Of a stretch of 64,000 nucleotides of DNA, positions 44,226 to 52,921 are shown piece by piece (the stretch's first letter is position 1; each line of letters begins with the position of its first letter). The notes under the pieces are model-generated. The model saw only the letters and a list, made by a program, of their open reading frames with translations. It did no database searches and was not told the DNA's origin. A program made the position numbers and the translations under genes. Source of the stretch: JAJCZB01 sp964350195 (GTDB lineage: Bacteria > Babelota > Babeliae > Babelales > Vermiphilaceae); NCBI GenBank assembly GCA_964350195.1, contig CAYGJB010000004.1, positions 1-64,000 on the forward strand. Reading direction: 5' to 3'.

Positions 44226-45034
44226 AAAATCTTTGAATCATTGGGAATAGAATCAGGCATTAGTGGCGACACAATATTTTGAATAGTAACTGAAAACATT
44301 ACAAACACAAGTGAGTTGATTAGTGCATCGCAAAAATTATTTCGGTGTAAAAAGGTATATCTACTCATTGACGATACCTTGATTTTAAAACTATATTCTC
44401 GATTTATTGAAGGAACCGCAGATCATTATAGCTCAAGTGATGGCAGGCAATATCGATCATTAAATTCTGTTGTAGCAATGCTTACAGATGGCACAATAGC
44501 GATTCCTATCGCTCAGAAAATATGGACATCTCGAGAATTTGATCAAACAAATTACAAAAAAAAGTGGAAACTTGCACAGCAACTTATTCAATAAATCAAA
44601 AAAAACATCTTTTTGTGTGCCGTTATAATGGACGGACTTTATGCTGTTGCAGCATTTATGCTATGGCTTAGCGAGAGCATAATTAACTTTGGAATGCATT
44701 TTCATTCAAATCGGGTAATCGAAAAAAATGGTAAGCGATTTAAACTAAAAAAAGCCCTTTTTTAAGCTAAAACGAGGCCGAATTCATCAAACTATTACTG
44801 CTTTATGGAAAGGATTTTCTCTTTTTTTAATTGCATTAAAAAAAAGATTGAGTAACGGTGATTTTACCGTTGTTTACCAAGTTACCAATTTTAAAGCATC
44901 TTCTCGTCAGCACGTTTAATATTATGGTTATCGTTGGAATATCGAAAAATTCTTCAGAACTGCCAAACAAAAATTGGGACTTAATGATTGCGATTGCCAA
45001 TCGCATAAACTTGAAAGGAAAAAGGGCCATATTT
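44226..45034 (+). pseudogene. Decayed DDE transposase (IS4-like)
   Basis: Remnant of a transposase broken by at least three stops and one frameshift. One reading frame carries ESLGIESGISGDT, a TGA at 44280, then YLLIDDTLILK (first catalytic Asp). After a TAA at 44592 it continues with MDGLYAVAAFMLW (second Asp). A shift near 44755 leads to FKLKRGRIHQT and QVTNFKASSRQHV, a TAA at 44917, then YRWNIEKFFRTAKQKLGL with the catalytic Glu. The D-D-E order and the Y-R-W-x-I-E signature place it with IS4-related elements. The N-terminus is missing, and I could not find terminal inverted repeats or target duplications. It fills the 933-base gap between trmH and the next gene. Confidence 0.85.
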
Positions 45035-45071
45035 TAAAAGTCTTTATTTTTTTCATAACTGTTTCTTGAAT

Positions 45072-45683
45072 TTATGATTTGAATCGTTTTCTTTTGTGTC
45101 GTTTAGGGGAGCTTTGTTGCTCTGCAAGCCAATGCATGGCCCATAGATTACACGCGGCAAAGGGTAAAAAATCTTTATTGATGATACTATACTCGCTGTT
45201 GGTCTTTTTTTCACCCATCTGTTTAGGTATAGGTACTCGCTGATGTCGCGCAATTCTCATGGCTTTTACGAGTTCTTCGCGTGATTTAGTGATATGAATA
45301 TCGCGTGGGAGATTATCAAAAATATCTTGCAGATATTTTATATTGTGATCATCATGTTCGAGCTTTGCAACGATGCTTAAAAATTCGTTTTCAGCTTCAA
45401 AAATACGACCAAGAAACAACTTAGCTTCTTCTGTATTAACTCCCCCAATTGTTTTTAGACCCCAGCTTGCAAGGCCTCCTATGAATGGAAGGTTGGTGAC
45501 TGTACTGAGAAGATTGTACTCTTGCTTTTTTGTAGCAATAAAATCATGGAATCCATTATTTCTATACGCTGAAATGATGTTATTGGTTATTTCTACTTTA
45601 TTAGGCTTTTGATCGTCGACAAGCTCCATAGCAATAAGCATGGAATAAGAAATTAGGAGAATAGCTCCCAATATTTTTTTCAT
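45072..45683 (-). CDS. Exported protein, unknown function
   Basis: An unrecognised 203-residue protein. A GTG at 45686 is adjacent, but the ATG at 45683 has AGGAGAG at good spacing. The signal peptide is about 18 residues (LGAILLISYSMLIA before MELVDD), again ending A-M-E. The mature protein is helical and charged, with a hydrophobic patch (TNLPFIGGLASWGLKTIGG) near residue 60-80 that could contact membrane. It lies 19 bases after the double Ddl gene and is very likely co-transcribed with it, so a link to cell wall metabolism is possible but unproven. Confidence 0.65.
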   Translation of the reverse strand: MKKILGAILLISYSMLIAMELVDDQKPNKVEITNNIISAYRNNGFHDFIATKKQEYNLLSTVTNLPFIGGLASWGLKTIGGVNTEEAKLFLGRIFEAENEFLSIVAKLEHDDHNIKYLQDIFDNLPRDIHITKSREELVKAMRIARHQRVPIPKQMGEKKTNSEYSIINKDFLPFAACNLWAMHWLAEQQSSPKRHKRKRFKS

Positions 45684-45702
45684 CACTTTCTCTCCTAGAA
45701 AA

Positions 45703-47931
45703 TTACTTACTTATTTGGATGTGCTTATTTTCCTTTTCTACTTTGATCACTGGCTTTGTAAGTTTGTGATGCGCTTGAAAGCCGAGTTCTACAATGCGAT
45801 CGATAAATTCCATAGGCTTTAAGCCTACTTCTGCTGCTTGATGAAAAATACAGGTAGCGGGAGTGAGGCCAGGCAAAGAATTAATCTCTAGGATAACGAT
45901 GCGTTCTTTGTTGGTTGGGCTTTGCTGAGCTGATTGATAGAAGCAATCAATACGTGCATATCCTAGGCAATCAACCGCTTTGTATGCGCACTCTATAGTT
46001 CGCTGGACCAGTTTTAATACTGATGCTGGTAGTGGCGCGGGCGTTTGGTTTTCCCCTGATCCCGGCATAAATTTTTCTTCGATGGAAAGAATTTCTCCGG
46101 TAGAGATTGCTTGGCTTGGTGGTAATGCCTTTGGATTTTCGTTTCCTAAGATTCCTACAGTTAGTTCCATGCCATATATAAACTCTTCTACCAAGGCAAC
46201 TGTTTTGCCTCCATTAAAAAGAGCCTCGATTTTTTGAATAAGCTCTTTTTTGTTCTTTGCTTTCTGCACCATTACGCTACAGCCATCATCATGTGGTTTA
46301 ATAATAAAAGGAGGCTTTATGTTTTGCGTAATCTCTTTGATTGTTTTTTCTTTATCAAAATTCCATATTTTTTTTGCAATCAAATGCTGGGTAGGCACTG
46401 CAAAGCCAGAGGCTTGTAAAAATTCGGCTGTTTTATATTTGTCCATGCACAGAGCGCTTGCAAATACTGATGATCCATTATACGGCAGACCTAGCATTTC
46501 GAGCATACCTTGTACAGCTCCATTTTCTCCTACTCCTCCATGTAATCCTATGAAAATAAAATCAAAACTATCTTGCAGGCTATGCCAGGTGATTTGCTGT
46601 TCTTGCTTTAATTGATTTTCTATTTCTGCGGTGGAGTTGCGTACTAGTTGTGATTGTGTGAGTGGATAAAGATGCAGCTTGCTATTTACAAAGAGCGGCG
46701 TAATTTCATATTTCTCTGGGGAGAGTTTATAGCATACGTTTCTGCCGGATTCGAGCGATATCTCTCGTTCATGAGATGCGCCCCCGAGTAATACCCCTAT
46801 GCGTACTTTTTTTTTCATTACTTTACTCGTTTCTTTTTCAGATAGGTTTGTTGTGGATACGAGGTTGTATCTTTGTAGATCTGATTCAATTAAATGATTG
46901 ATAAGTTCTGTATGGCTCATGTTCATCTCAGCCGCCTCTCTAAACACAAAGCTTGAAGGAGCCATGCCAGAAAAAGTATTAGGATCAACAATAACAATCT
47001 CGCCATCTTTTTTTACAAACCCATCAATACGAGAAATAGTTTTGATATCAAGAAGATCCATGATACGCATGCAGGCTTGCTGAATAGTGAAAATAGTTTT
47101 TTGAGAGCAGCGGGGGGGCGTGAATTTAAGAGCGCGCCCGGGCATATATTTTTGGTCATAATCAAAAAATTCCGTACCGCTATCAGGAACAATTTCTGTG
47201 GGAATCAGCGGTAGTAGCTTTTCTGTTTTATGATCAAACAGTGTAATGCAGGAAAATTCCATGCCGGTGAGACGTTCTTCAATAAGTACCGCTTGAGGTT
47301 TATCGGGATAAACCGTGCTGGCTTTTTCAATTGCAGATGGAAGTTCTTTTTCATTATGTACTACAGTGATGCCGATGCTCGATCCTTCATTGTGAGGTTT
47401 TACTATGCATGGAAAGTTTATTTTTCGATCTTTTAGTTTTTTAATAATTTCATTGTGGTGGAAAGCGATTGATGTTGCTTCTTGTCTTTGCACAACAACG
47501 TCTTTTGGCGTTGCAATACCATGATAACCAAGAATTGTTTTCATTTTTGTTTTATCCATGCATATGGCGCTTGCAAGCCGTGATGAGCCAAGATACGGAA
47601 TTCCTAAGATTTCAAGCGTGCCTTGCAGAATACCATCTTCGGCGTATCGCCCATGCATGGCGATGTATAAAAAGTCTATGTGGTTTGAGAGCGTATCCCA
47701 GATAATATGCGTAGCCTCTGTTTCAAGCCTATGCGCAAAATCGGTGGTTTTGCCGCGATGCAAAAAATGCCATGGCAAAATGTATAAAGAACCTTGAGTG
47801 GTTTGATACACAGGAACGACTTTGAATCGATTTGTATCAAGATGGTCGCAAATTGTGCGACCAGAATTGAAAGAGACTTCTTTTTCAATCGACTTGCCGC
47901 CCATAAATACGCCAACGCGGAGCTTTGGCAT
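45703..47931 (-). CDS. ddl: Tandem fusion of two D-alanine-D-alanine ligases
   Basis: One frame of 742 residues holds two complete ATP-grasp ligase domains, about 1-365 and 374-725. Ddl joins two D-Ala for peptidoglycan precursors. Each half begins with the Ddl glycine motif (VFMGGKSIEKEVS; VLLGGASHEREIS), continues with MHG-x-x-AEDG or LHGGVGENG, and has a lid-region EE pair and a C-terminal metal-binding segment. That segment is EINSLPGLTP in the second half (canonical) but VDPNTFSGMAP in the first, where Glu is Asp and the LPG turn is lost. The second half looks catalytically standard; the first is more altered and may be regulatory or have another specificity. There is no frameshift: the linker (about 366-374) is read through. 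AAGGA precedes the ATG. Confidence 0.9.
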   Translation of the reverse strand: MPKLRVGVFMGGKSIEKEVSFNSGRTICDHLDTNRFKVVPVYQTTQGSLYILPWHFLHRGKTTDFAHRLETEATHIIWDTLSNHIDFLYIAMHGRYAEDGILQGTLEILGIPYLGSSRLASAICMDKTKMKTILGYHGIATPKDVVVQRQEATSIAFHHNEIIKKLKDRKINFPCIVKPHNEGSSIGITVVHNEKELPSAIEKASTVYPDKPQAVLIEERLTGMEFSCITLFDHKTEKLLPLIPTEIVPDSGTEFFDYDQKYMPGRALKFTPPRCSQKTIFTIQQACMRIMDLLDIKTISRIDGFVKKDGEIVIVDPNTFSGMAPSSFVFREAAEMNMSHTELINHLIESDLQRYNLVSTTNLSEKETSKVMKKKVRIGVLLGGASHEREISLESGRNVCYKLSPEKYEITPLFVNSKLHLYPLTQSQLVRNSTAEIENQLKQEQQITWHSLQDSFDFIFIGLHGGVGENGAVQGMLEMLGLPYNGSSVFASALCMDKYKTAEFLQASGFAVPTQHLIAKKIWNFDKEKTIKEITQNIKPPFIIKPHDDGCSVMVQKAKNKKELIQKIEALFNGGKTVALVEEFIYGMELTVGILGNENPKALPPSQAISTGEILSIEEKFMPGSGENQTPAPLPASVLKLVQRTIECAYKAVDCLGYARIDCFYQSAQQSPTNKERIVILEINSLPGLTPATCIFHQAAEVGLKPMEFIDRIVELGFQAHHKLTKPVIKVEKENKHIQISK

Positions 47932-48118
47932 TCTGCATTCCTTATTTTTCTTCTTTATTCTGAATTAATATCTTGTAAAGATTTAGTATAAGCGTAATAA
48001 TTTGTGTGTGTCAGGTAAAGGGAAAAGGATAAGAGGTGAATATTTTTTGTATTCCATTGCGATTCATTTTGCACCTGATAATACTATCTGTAATCACAAT
48101 TCATTATCAAAGGGTTTT

Positions 48119-48658
48119 ATGGAACGCGAACCGCGCTTAGTTTGGATCGATTTGGAAATGACAGGACTTGATCCTCAAAAAGATTTAATTTTAGAAATTG
48201 CCACGATTATTACTGATAACAATTTAGCTGTGATTGAAGAAGGACCGTCGTTGGTGATTCATGCTGATGAAGTTCATTTGCAAGGTATGCATCAAGAAGT
48301 AAAAGATCTTTTCTCGAAATCTGATTTGATAGATCGAGTGCGGGTATCGAAAGTTACGTTGCAAGAAGCAGAAGAGCAAACGGTAGCGTTTATAAAGAAA
48401 CATTGTATCGGTAATTCTCCTTTATGCGGCAACTCTGTTTGGACTGATCGTGGCTTTTTATCTGTATATATGCCACGCGTGATTGAGCTTTTGCATTATC
48501 GCATTATCGATGTGAGTAGCATAAAGGAAGTAATTAATCGATGGTATCCAAATAATTCTGATACTAATTTTTTGAAGAGAGACACTCACCGTGCTCTTGC
48601 AGATATAAAAGAATCAATTGCTGAGCTTAAATATTATCGTCGACACTTTTTTGTGTAA
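48119..48658 (+). CDS. orn: Oligoribonuclease
   Basis: Orn degrades two- to five-base RNA fragments, the last step of RNA turnover (179 residues from this start). The DEDDh exonuclease motifs are visible: WIDLEMTGLD near residue 8-17, GNSVWTDRGFL near 105 with Asp, and HRALADIKESI near 155 with His and Asp. The frame opens at 48002, but family members begin just before the first motif, and AAAGGG lies in front of the ATG at 48119. It is a single gene between two oppositely placed units, with a promoter for the next gene starting inside its last codons. Confidence 0.95.
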   Translation: MEREPRLVWIDLEMTGLDPQKDLILEIATIITDNNLAVIEEGPSLVIHADEVHLQGMHQEVKDLFSKSDLIDRVRVSKVTLQEAEEQTVAFIKKHCIGNSPLCGNSVWTDRGFLSVYMPRVIELLHYRIIDVSSIKEVINRWYPNNSDTNFLKRDTHRALADIKESIAELKYYRRHFFV

Positions 48659-48679
48659 CATAATTCCTCCTGCTATAAT
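48651..48679 (+). promoter_or_regulatory. Likely sigma-70-type promoter
   Basis: A consensus TATAAT at 48674-48679 with an extended TG (TGCTATAAT) stands 17 bases after TTGTGT at 48651-48656. It would give a leader of about 60 bases for the cysteine-rich protein gene starting at 48747. The -35 box overlaps the end of orn. Confidence 0.6.
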
Positions 48680-48746
48680 TGCCCATTGCATATCTAGGCC
48701 TTTCAAAAAATAACAGATATTTAAACACCTTTTTTAAAGGATCAAT

Positions 48747-49262
48747 ATGAAAAAAAGAATGATGCTTGTATTGAGCGGATTGGCTTTTGCTTCAGCGTTA
48801 TTTGCAATAGAGTGTACAGATGAATCTTCTCTTGATAGCAGCGAACGGATTCTTCAATACACTGTAACGGTTTATCGAGATGATACTGATTTTGATACGG
48901 AAAAGTGGGCTGCGTTGACGCAAGATGCGCATCGAGCTATTGAATATGGTCGTGGCGAGCAAAAGGAAGAGTTGGTTGATGCTGTAATTGCTGGACTTAA
49001 AAATATGAATTCAGGCGGAAAGGGTATTTATGGAGATATTTCTATCTCTGTATCATCTGGAAGTTGCGATCAAAAAAAATGTTGTAAGGAGTGTGAATGC
49101 GCACAGCGCTATCGCAGCATGTGTCCATGCCCAAACATAAACGCAGAAGATTGCAATGGATGCTGTTCTGAAGAAGATATGAAGTCATGCATGCAACAGT
49201 GTACAGAGACATGCAACGCTGTGTGCAATAAAGAATGTGATGCTAGTTGTTGTACTGAGTAG
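48747..49262 (+). CDS. Exported cysteine-rich protein
   Basis: An unrecognised 171-residue protein. The signal peptide (LVLSGLAFASALFA, then IECTDE) is clear. After an acidic N-terminal part, the last 65 residues hold 17 cysteines in CC, C-x-C and C-x3-C spacings (KKCCKECEC, MCPCPN, NGCCSEED, DASCCTE). Such density in an exported protein suggests a disulfide-linked envelope component, as the chlamydial cysteine-rich envelope proteins are, or a metal-binding protein. Sequence similarity to either is not visible, so this is analogy only. AAAGGATC precedes the ATG; a promoter at 48651 and a terminator at 49295 frame it as a single-gene unit. Confidence 0.75.
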   Translation: MKKRMMLVLSGLAFASALFAIECTDESSLDSSERILQYTVTVYRDDTDFDTEKWAALTQDAHRAIEYGRGEQKEELVDAVIAGLKNMNSGGKGIYGDISISVSSGSCDQKKCCKECECAQRYRSMCPCPNINAEDCNGCCSEEDMKSCMQQCTETCNAVCNKECDASCCTE

Positions 49263-49294
49263 TAGATAATACCAGAAGTTAATCTTGTAAGTGA

Positions 49295-49319
49295 GGCGAG
49301 GTGGCAATCTCGCCCTTTT
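49295..49319 (+). terminator. Probable terminator
   Basis: A six-bp stem (GGCGAG with CTCGCC, eight-base loop) runs into CTTTT. It lies 33 bases after the cysteine-rich gene and directly before the ribosome site of the next small gene, so read-through may still feed that gene. Confidence 0.5.
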
Positions 49320-49337
49320 GTTATGAGGTGCGATTGT

Positions 49338-49640
49338 ATGAAAAAATTGATATGTATCCTTTTTATTTCTTCAATGTTCTATGCAATGGAAGATCGCAAT
49401 AAGGTACCAAAAAAGAAAAAAAGATATGATTTTTACTATGCCGATAGTATAAGCAATGGAATAGTATGTACTGAAATCAATACAGTGCAAAAAGAAGTTT
49501 ATGATGATTTAACTTGGCAAATATATTTAGCGTGGGTTAGGTCATGTGATAAAAGAAAAAAAAGTTTTTATGAATCTCATAAGTCCAAAGTTCTTACATC
49601 ATGCATTGTAATTAAAGATAGCAGCTCTGGAGAATCATAA
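49338..49640 (+). CDS. Small exported protein, unknown function
   Basis: A 100-residue protein without a family I know. An in-frame ATG lies at 49323, but GAGGTG fits the ATG at 49338, which starts a signal peptide (KKLICILFISSMFYA before MEDRN). The mature peptide is basic at its start (KVPKKKKRYD) and has two cysteines. The last codons overlap the end of priA by six bases on the opposite strand, so there is no room for a terminator between them. Confidence 0.6.
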   Translation: MKKLICILFISSMFYAMEDRNKVPKKKKRYDFYYADSISNGIVCTEINTVQKEVYDDLTWQIYLAWVRSCDKRKKSFYESHKSKVLTSCIVIKDSSSGES

Positions 49641-51611
49641 GGGGTTTGGATTAAACGATATCATGCTGGTAAGTGAAAGTGCATTGATATCCTTATTTAA
49701 GTCAAGGAGTGTAGCCATACTTTTTGATTTCAGATAAATCATTCGGTAGTGCCAATTCTTTATTTTATTAACGGGCGGTTTTGCAGGCCCTAGGATTATC
49801 ACTTCGAGCTTATGTCTTTGTACAATAGAATTTAATGTTGTAGCTAAAAGCTGTGCTTCGTGATGTAAAGTAGCCTCATTGGTGTGCTTAAGCTCAAGCT
49901 CAACAAGTCGTTGCGTTGGCGGATATGAAAGAATAGAACGGGTTCTAAGTTCATCTTCATAAAAAGACAAATAACTTTCTTCTTTCAGATAAGAAAAAAT
50001 TTTATGTTCATCCATAGCTTGCACGATTACGAGGCTTTCTTCTGATTGACGACCCGCTCTTCCGGCCACTTGAATAAGCTGCTGAAGAGTCGTTTCGCTG
50101 GCATTGTATTTGGGAAAATGAAGATTTAAGTCGGCCCATAAAACCCCTACTAACGTTACTTTTGGAAAGTGATATCCCTTGGTAATGGTTTGTGTGCCGA
50201 TCAAAATATCAATTGTGCAGTCCTGCATTCCTATAATAGTTTCCTGCCATTCTTTTTTCTTTTTAGTGGTATCGAGATCTGCTCGTGCAATACGTGCTTT
50301 TGGGAACATTTGTTGCAGAATAGTTACCACTTGCTGCGTACCGATTCCTTTTTTAATAAACTCTGTGCCCCTGCATGAGGGGCAATCAAGTGGCATAGTA
50401 ATGCTGTATTCGCAATAATGGCAATGCATCATATTATCAGTGTGCAACGTAAGGCTTACTGAGCATGAAGGACACATAATAATATTGCTGCAGCCTTTGC
50501 ATTGTACAAAAAAACTATACCCGCGCCGATTAAGAAAAATAATTGTTTGTTCTTGCTTGGCAAGACGATTGGCAATAGCGTTATAAAGTGGTTGGCTGAT
50601 CCAGAAGCTTTTGCGTTGTTTCTTATCGTTGAGAGGTACTATCTCTATAGTTGGAAATGCGCCGGCAAATCGTTTTAAAAGCTGAAAAAACTTCCAGCCA
50701 CGAGTTTTGACGTTATACAATGAAGCGATTGATGGCGTTGCAGAGCCTAAGATGATGGGAATACCGATTTGCTTTGCTCGCATGAGGGCTGCTTCTTTGC
50801 TATTAATCTTAGGATGTTTCTTTTCCTGGTATCCCGGATCATGTTCTTCATCGATAATAATTACGCCAAGATTATGTATTGGCAGCAAAATAGGTAAATG
50901 AACTCCCACTATCACAAGCGGTTTTTTTTCAAGAAGCATTTGCCAGAGTAATCGTTTTTGTTTCACTGGCGTTGCGGAGTGAAAACCAAGAACAGGGATA
51001 TTGGGAAGTTCCTTTTGAAGACGCTTTTCAAATGCAAGCGAGAGCGTTACTTCTGGTAATAGAAAAAGTGATGTTTTCCCTTCAGTGTGAGCCAGCTTGA
51101 TCAGTTCTTTATATACCTCAGTTTTTCCCGATCCCGTGACCCCATGCAAAAGCGCTGGGCTGAACTGGGGATTGCTGATTGTTGGCAAAAGAACCCGTAC
51201 AATATTTTCTTGTGCTGAGGTGAGGCGAACTTCCTGCTTGCCTGCTGTAGTTTTAGAAAAATCTGATCGGACGTTTTTTTCACCTGCAATTACTACTTCC
51301 TTTTGAAATAGAAATGATTTTATTCGTTTGATGAGTGTTACGGGCGTGATTTGATGATATGTGCTAAGCATCGCGATAAATTTGTAATAATGTGCATCAT
51401 CGGGCACAGGCTCCAATGCGATAGCAGGGCGAACATCAAAAGAGACGTCTGGCCGATGCGCTTGCTTTGAAAGAATAAGAGCGGGAAGCTGTTGTTGGCG
51501 CATTGGCACTCGCACCAATGATCCAACTAGGCGCCCTTTCTCCCATTCTGATGGGCAGGAATACCATAATAATTCTTTATATCCAGTGAGGAGCTGAACT
51601 CGTATATACAT
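49635..51611 (-). CDS. priA: Primosomal protein N-prime (replication restart helicase PriA)
   Basis: PriA reloads the replicative helicase at stalled forks. At 658 residues it is shorter than E. coli PriA (732), mainly in the N-terminal DNA-binding domain. Walker A is GVTGSGKTEVYKE near residue 160, and the DEAH-type box is IIIDEEHD near 255. The zinc module has eight cysteines between about 395 and 435 (CKGCSNIIMCPSC, then CHYCE and CPSCRG). Helicase motifs V and VI (GTQTITKGYHFP, QVAGRAGR) follow. Ribosome site is weak. It is convergent with a small exported gene, overlapping by six bases. Confidence 0.96.
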   Translation of the reverse strand: MYIRVQLLTGYKELLWYSCPSEWEKGRLVGSLVRVPMRQQQLPALILSKQAHRPDVSFDVRPAIALEPVPDDAHYYKFIAMLSTYHQITPVTLIKRIKSFLFQKEVVIAGEKNVRSDFSKTTAGKQEVRLTSAQENIVRVLLPTISNPQFSPALLHGVTGSGKTEVYKELIKLAHTEGKTSLFLLPEVTLSLAFEKRLQKELPNIPVLGFHSATPVKQKRLLWQMLLEKKPLVIVGVHLPILLPIHNLGVIIIDEEHDPGYQEKKHPKINSKEAALMRAKQIGIPIILGSATPSIASLYNVKTRGWKFFQLLKRFAGAFPTIEIVPLNDKKQRKSFWISQPLYNAIANRLAKQEQTIIFLNRRGYSFFVQCKGCSNIIMCPSCSVSLTLHTDNMMHCHYCEYSITMPLDCPSCRGTEFIKKGIGTQQVVTILQQMFPKARIARADLDTTKKKKEWQETIIGMQDCTIDILIGTQTITKGYHFPKVTLVGVLWADLNLHFPKYNASETTLQQLIQVAGRAGRQSEESLVIVQAMDEHKIFSYLKEESYLSFYEDELRTRSILSYPPTQRLVELELKHTNEATLHHEAQLLATTLNSIVQRHKLEVIILGPAKPPVNKIKNWHYRMIYLKSKSMATLLDLNKDINALSLTSMISFNPNPL

Positions 51612-51717
51612 TGATTAGGACCCGTCGTTCGTTTTTAAAGCCACAATATTTATGGTAGAATGTAATGCGTTATTCATCAATAGAATTACAAAATATAAAG
51701 TCGACAAAGGAAATGTT

Positions 51718-52809
51718 GTGAACAAACGAGCGATTTTATTTTTAGCTTTAGTTGGTTTATCTACTTCTAATTTTAGCAATGCAGCAAGAAAGCAAAAAGC
51801 ATCACAAAAAAGTTATTTTTCATTGTTTTCTATGCCAAGCTTTTCGTTGGCATTTCTAAAAGGTAAAAAGAAAAAGCAGCCGTTTGTGTTAAATTCAGAG
51901 CAAGATGCTCAATTAGAACCAGGCAATCAATTAGAGCAAGACAGCCCGCTAGCTGTTGCCAAAAAGAAGAAATCCCCATCTGCGATAATGCAGCACCTCA
52001 AAAATGGTTTTACGTATCTTAAAAGTGATGATAGTAAAAATATGATGGGTACCATATTGAAATATGGAGTGCCAATCGCAATTGCTTGTAGTGGTGGTTA
52101 TTATATGCATAAGAAGGATCAGCGCAACTCTAAGCATCTTAATAATTTTTCCCAACAGCTTTCGCAACAATCCCAACAGCTTTCGCAACAAATTAATACG
52201 CTTGAAAAGCATTTAAAAGATCACTTATCTGAGAGCGTGGATACTCTTGCTTCTAAAGATCAGATTAATGCTCTCAAAACAGAAGATCAGATTAATGCTC
52301 TCAAAACAGATCTTGCAAATATTAATGAACTTCAAAAGCAAGAGACTAAAGGGCTTAAAGAACTTATGAGTACCATGCTTAAAGATCAGAAAGATTTAAA
52401 TAGCAGTATAGTTAAATTAGCTGATATGGTTCACAAGAAAGATGCATCTAAAGGCATTTGTCGTCCTTGGGATAGGAGTAGCATCCGGTGGCAATTTAAA
52501 CAAGCAATAAAGTCGGATGAGTTCGCAAAATTTTCTAATGATAAAAAGTATCTTGATGATAAGGGGTATAGGCTTGAGCTATCTAAGCCGGTTGAAATAG
52601 CTAATGTGGTTCGAGTGACTGGCTCAGATGGCGACTATCTATGCGCAAACTTAACGTACAAAAAAGGTTGGAAGAATGGTATCAATACAGAAGAATGGGC
52701 TAATATGAAGCAATTAGCTGAAAAGCAATTACGAAATGTGCTTGCGCTTACTGAGGAAACAAAAGTAGTTGTGATTGGGCATTACGATACTGGTAAAGAG
52801 ATTATTTAA
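51718..52809 (+). CDS. Exported coiled-coil protein, unknown function
   Basis: No family recognised. The frame is open from 51652, but a GTG at 51718 has AAAGGAAA upstream and gives a clean signal peptide (ILFLALVGLSTSNFSNA before ARKQK), leaving 363 residues. A Lys-rich segment, a possible membrane helix near residue 115-130 (YGVPIAIACSGGYYM) and a long Gln/Leu/Lys coiled coil (about 135-245) precede a compact C-terminal domain (about 255-360). The coiled coil contains two DNA-level tandem repeats. The layout suggests a membrane-tethered stalk with a C-terminal head. It stands between priA (divergent) and polA. Confidence 0.65.
   Translation: MNKRAILFLALVGLSTSNFSNAARKQKASQKSYFSLFSMPSFSLAFLKGKKKKQPFVLNSEQDAQLEPGNQLEQDSPLAVAKKKKSPSAIMQHLKNGFTYLKSDDSKNMMGTILKYGVPIAIACSGGYYMHKKDQRNSKHLNNFSQQLSQQSQQLSQQINTLEKHLKDHLSESVDTLASKDQINALKTEDQINALKTDLANINELQKQETKGLKELMSTMLKDQKDLNSSIVKLADMVHKKDASKGICRPWDRSSIRWQFKQAIKSDEFAKFSNDKKYLDDKGYRLELSKPVEIANVVRVTGSDGDYLCANLTYKKGWKNGINTEEWANMKQLAEKQLRNVLALTEETKVVVIGHYDTGKEII
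52150..52191 (+). repeat. Tandem 21-base repeat, two copies
   Basis: Two identical 21-base units (52150-52170 and 52171-52191) inside the coiled-coil gene encode a repeated S-Q-Q-L-S-Q-Q heptad. Exact identity points to a recent duplication or slippage event. The length is one heptad, so the coiled coil stays in register. Confidence 0.9.
52258..52310 (+). repeat. Tandem 27-base repeat, two copies
   Basis: A 27-base unit at 52258-52284 is repeated as 26 identical bases at 52285-52310. It encodes D-Q-I-N-A-L-K-T-E/D twice. Nine residues is not a heptad multiple, so it would shift the coiled-coil register or form a small break. Confidence 0.9.
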
Positions 52810-52871
52810 GGTTTTAGCTTTTTAAAAAACGTCTTCAGCGATGTTTGCCGGCTTTCTCTTCATGCTTATTA

Positions 52872-52880
52872 TGGTATACT
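52872..52880 (+). promoter_or_regulatory. Extended -10 promoter of polA
   Basis: TGGTATACT at 52872-52880 is an extended -10 box with no good -35 box at 16-18 bases. It would start transcription about 35 bases before the polA ATG at 52922, which also speaks against the longer polA frame from 52841. Confidence 0.45.
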
Positions 52881-52921
52881 GGAAGTATTTCCTATCCTTC
52901 CAATCAAAGGCGTTTTGTACC

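Noticed and set aside
44316..44594. Open frame that could be listed as a separate 92-residue gene
   Set aside because: It is the middle piece of the broken transposase; the same reading frame continues beyond the stop with further transposase motifs.
52150..52310. Direct repeats as a CRISPR array
   Set aside because: The units are contiguous without spacers, in frame within a coiled-coil coding region, and only two copies each.
52841..52921. Longer N-terminus for polA
   Set aside because: A likely promoter box lies inside it, and the family start is at 52922.
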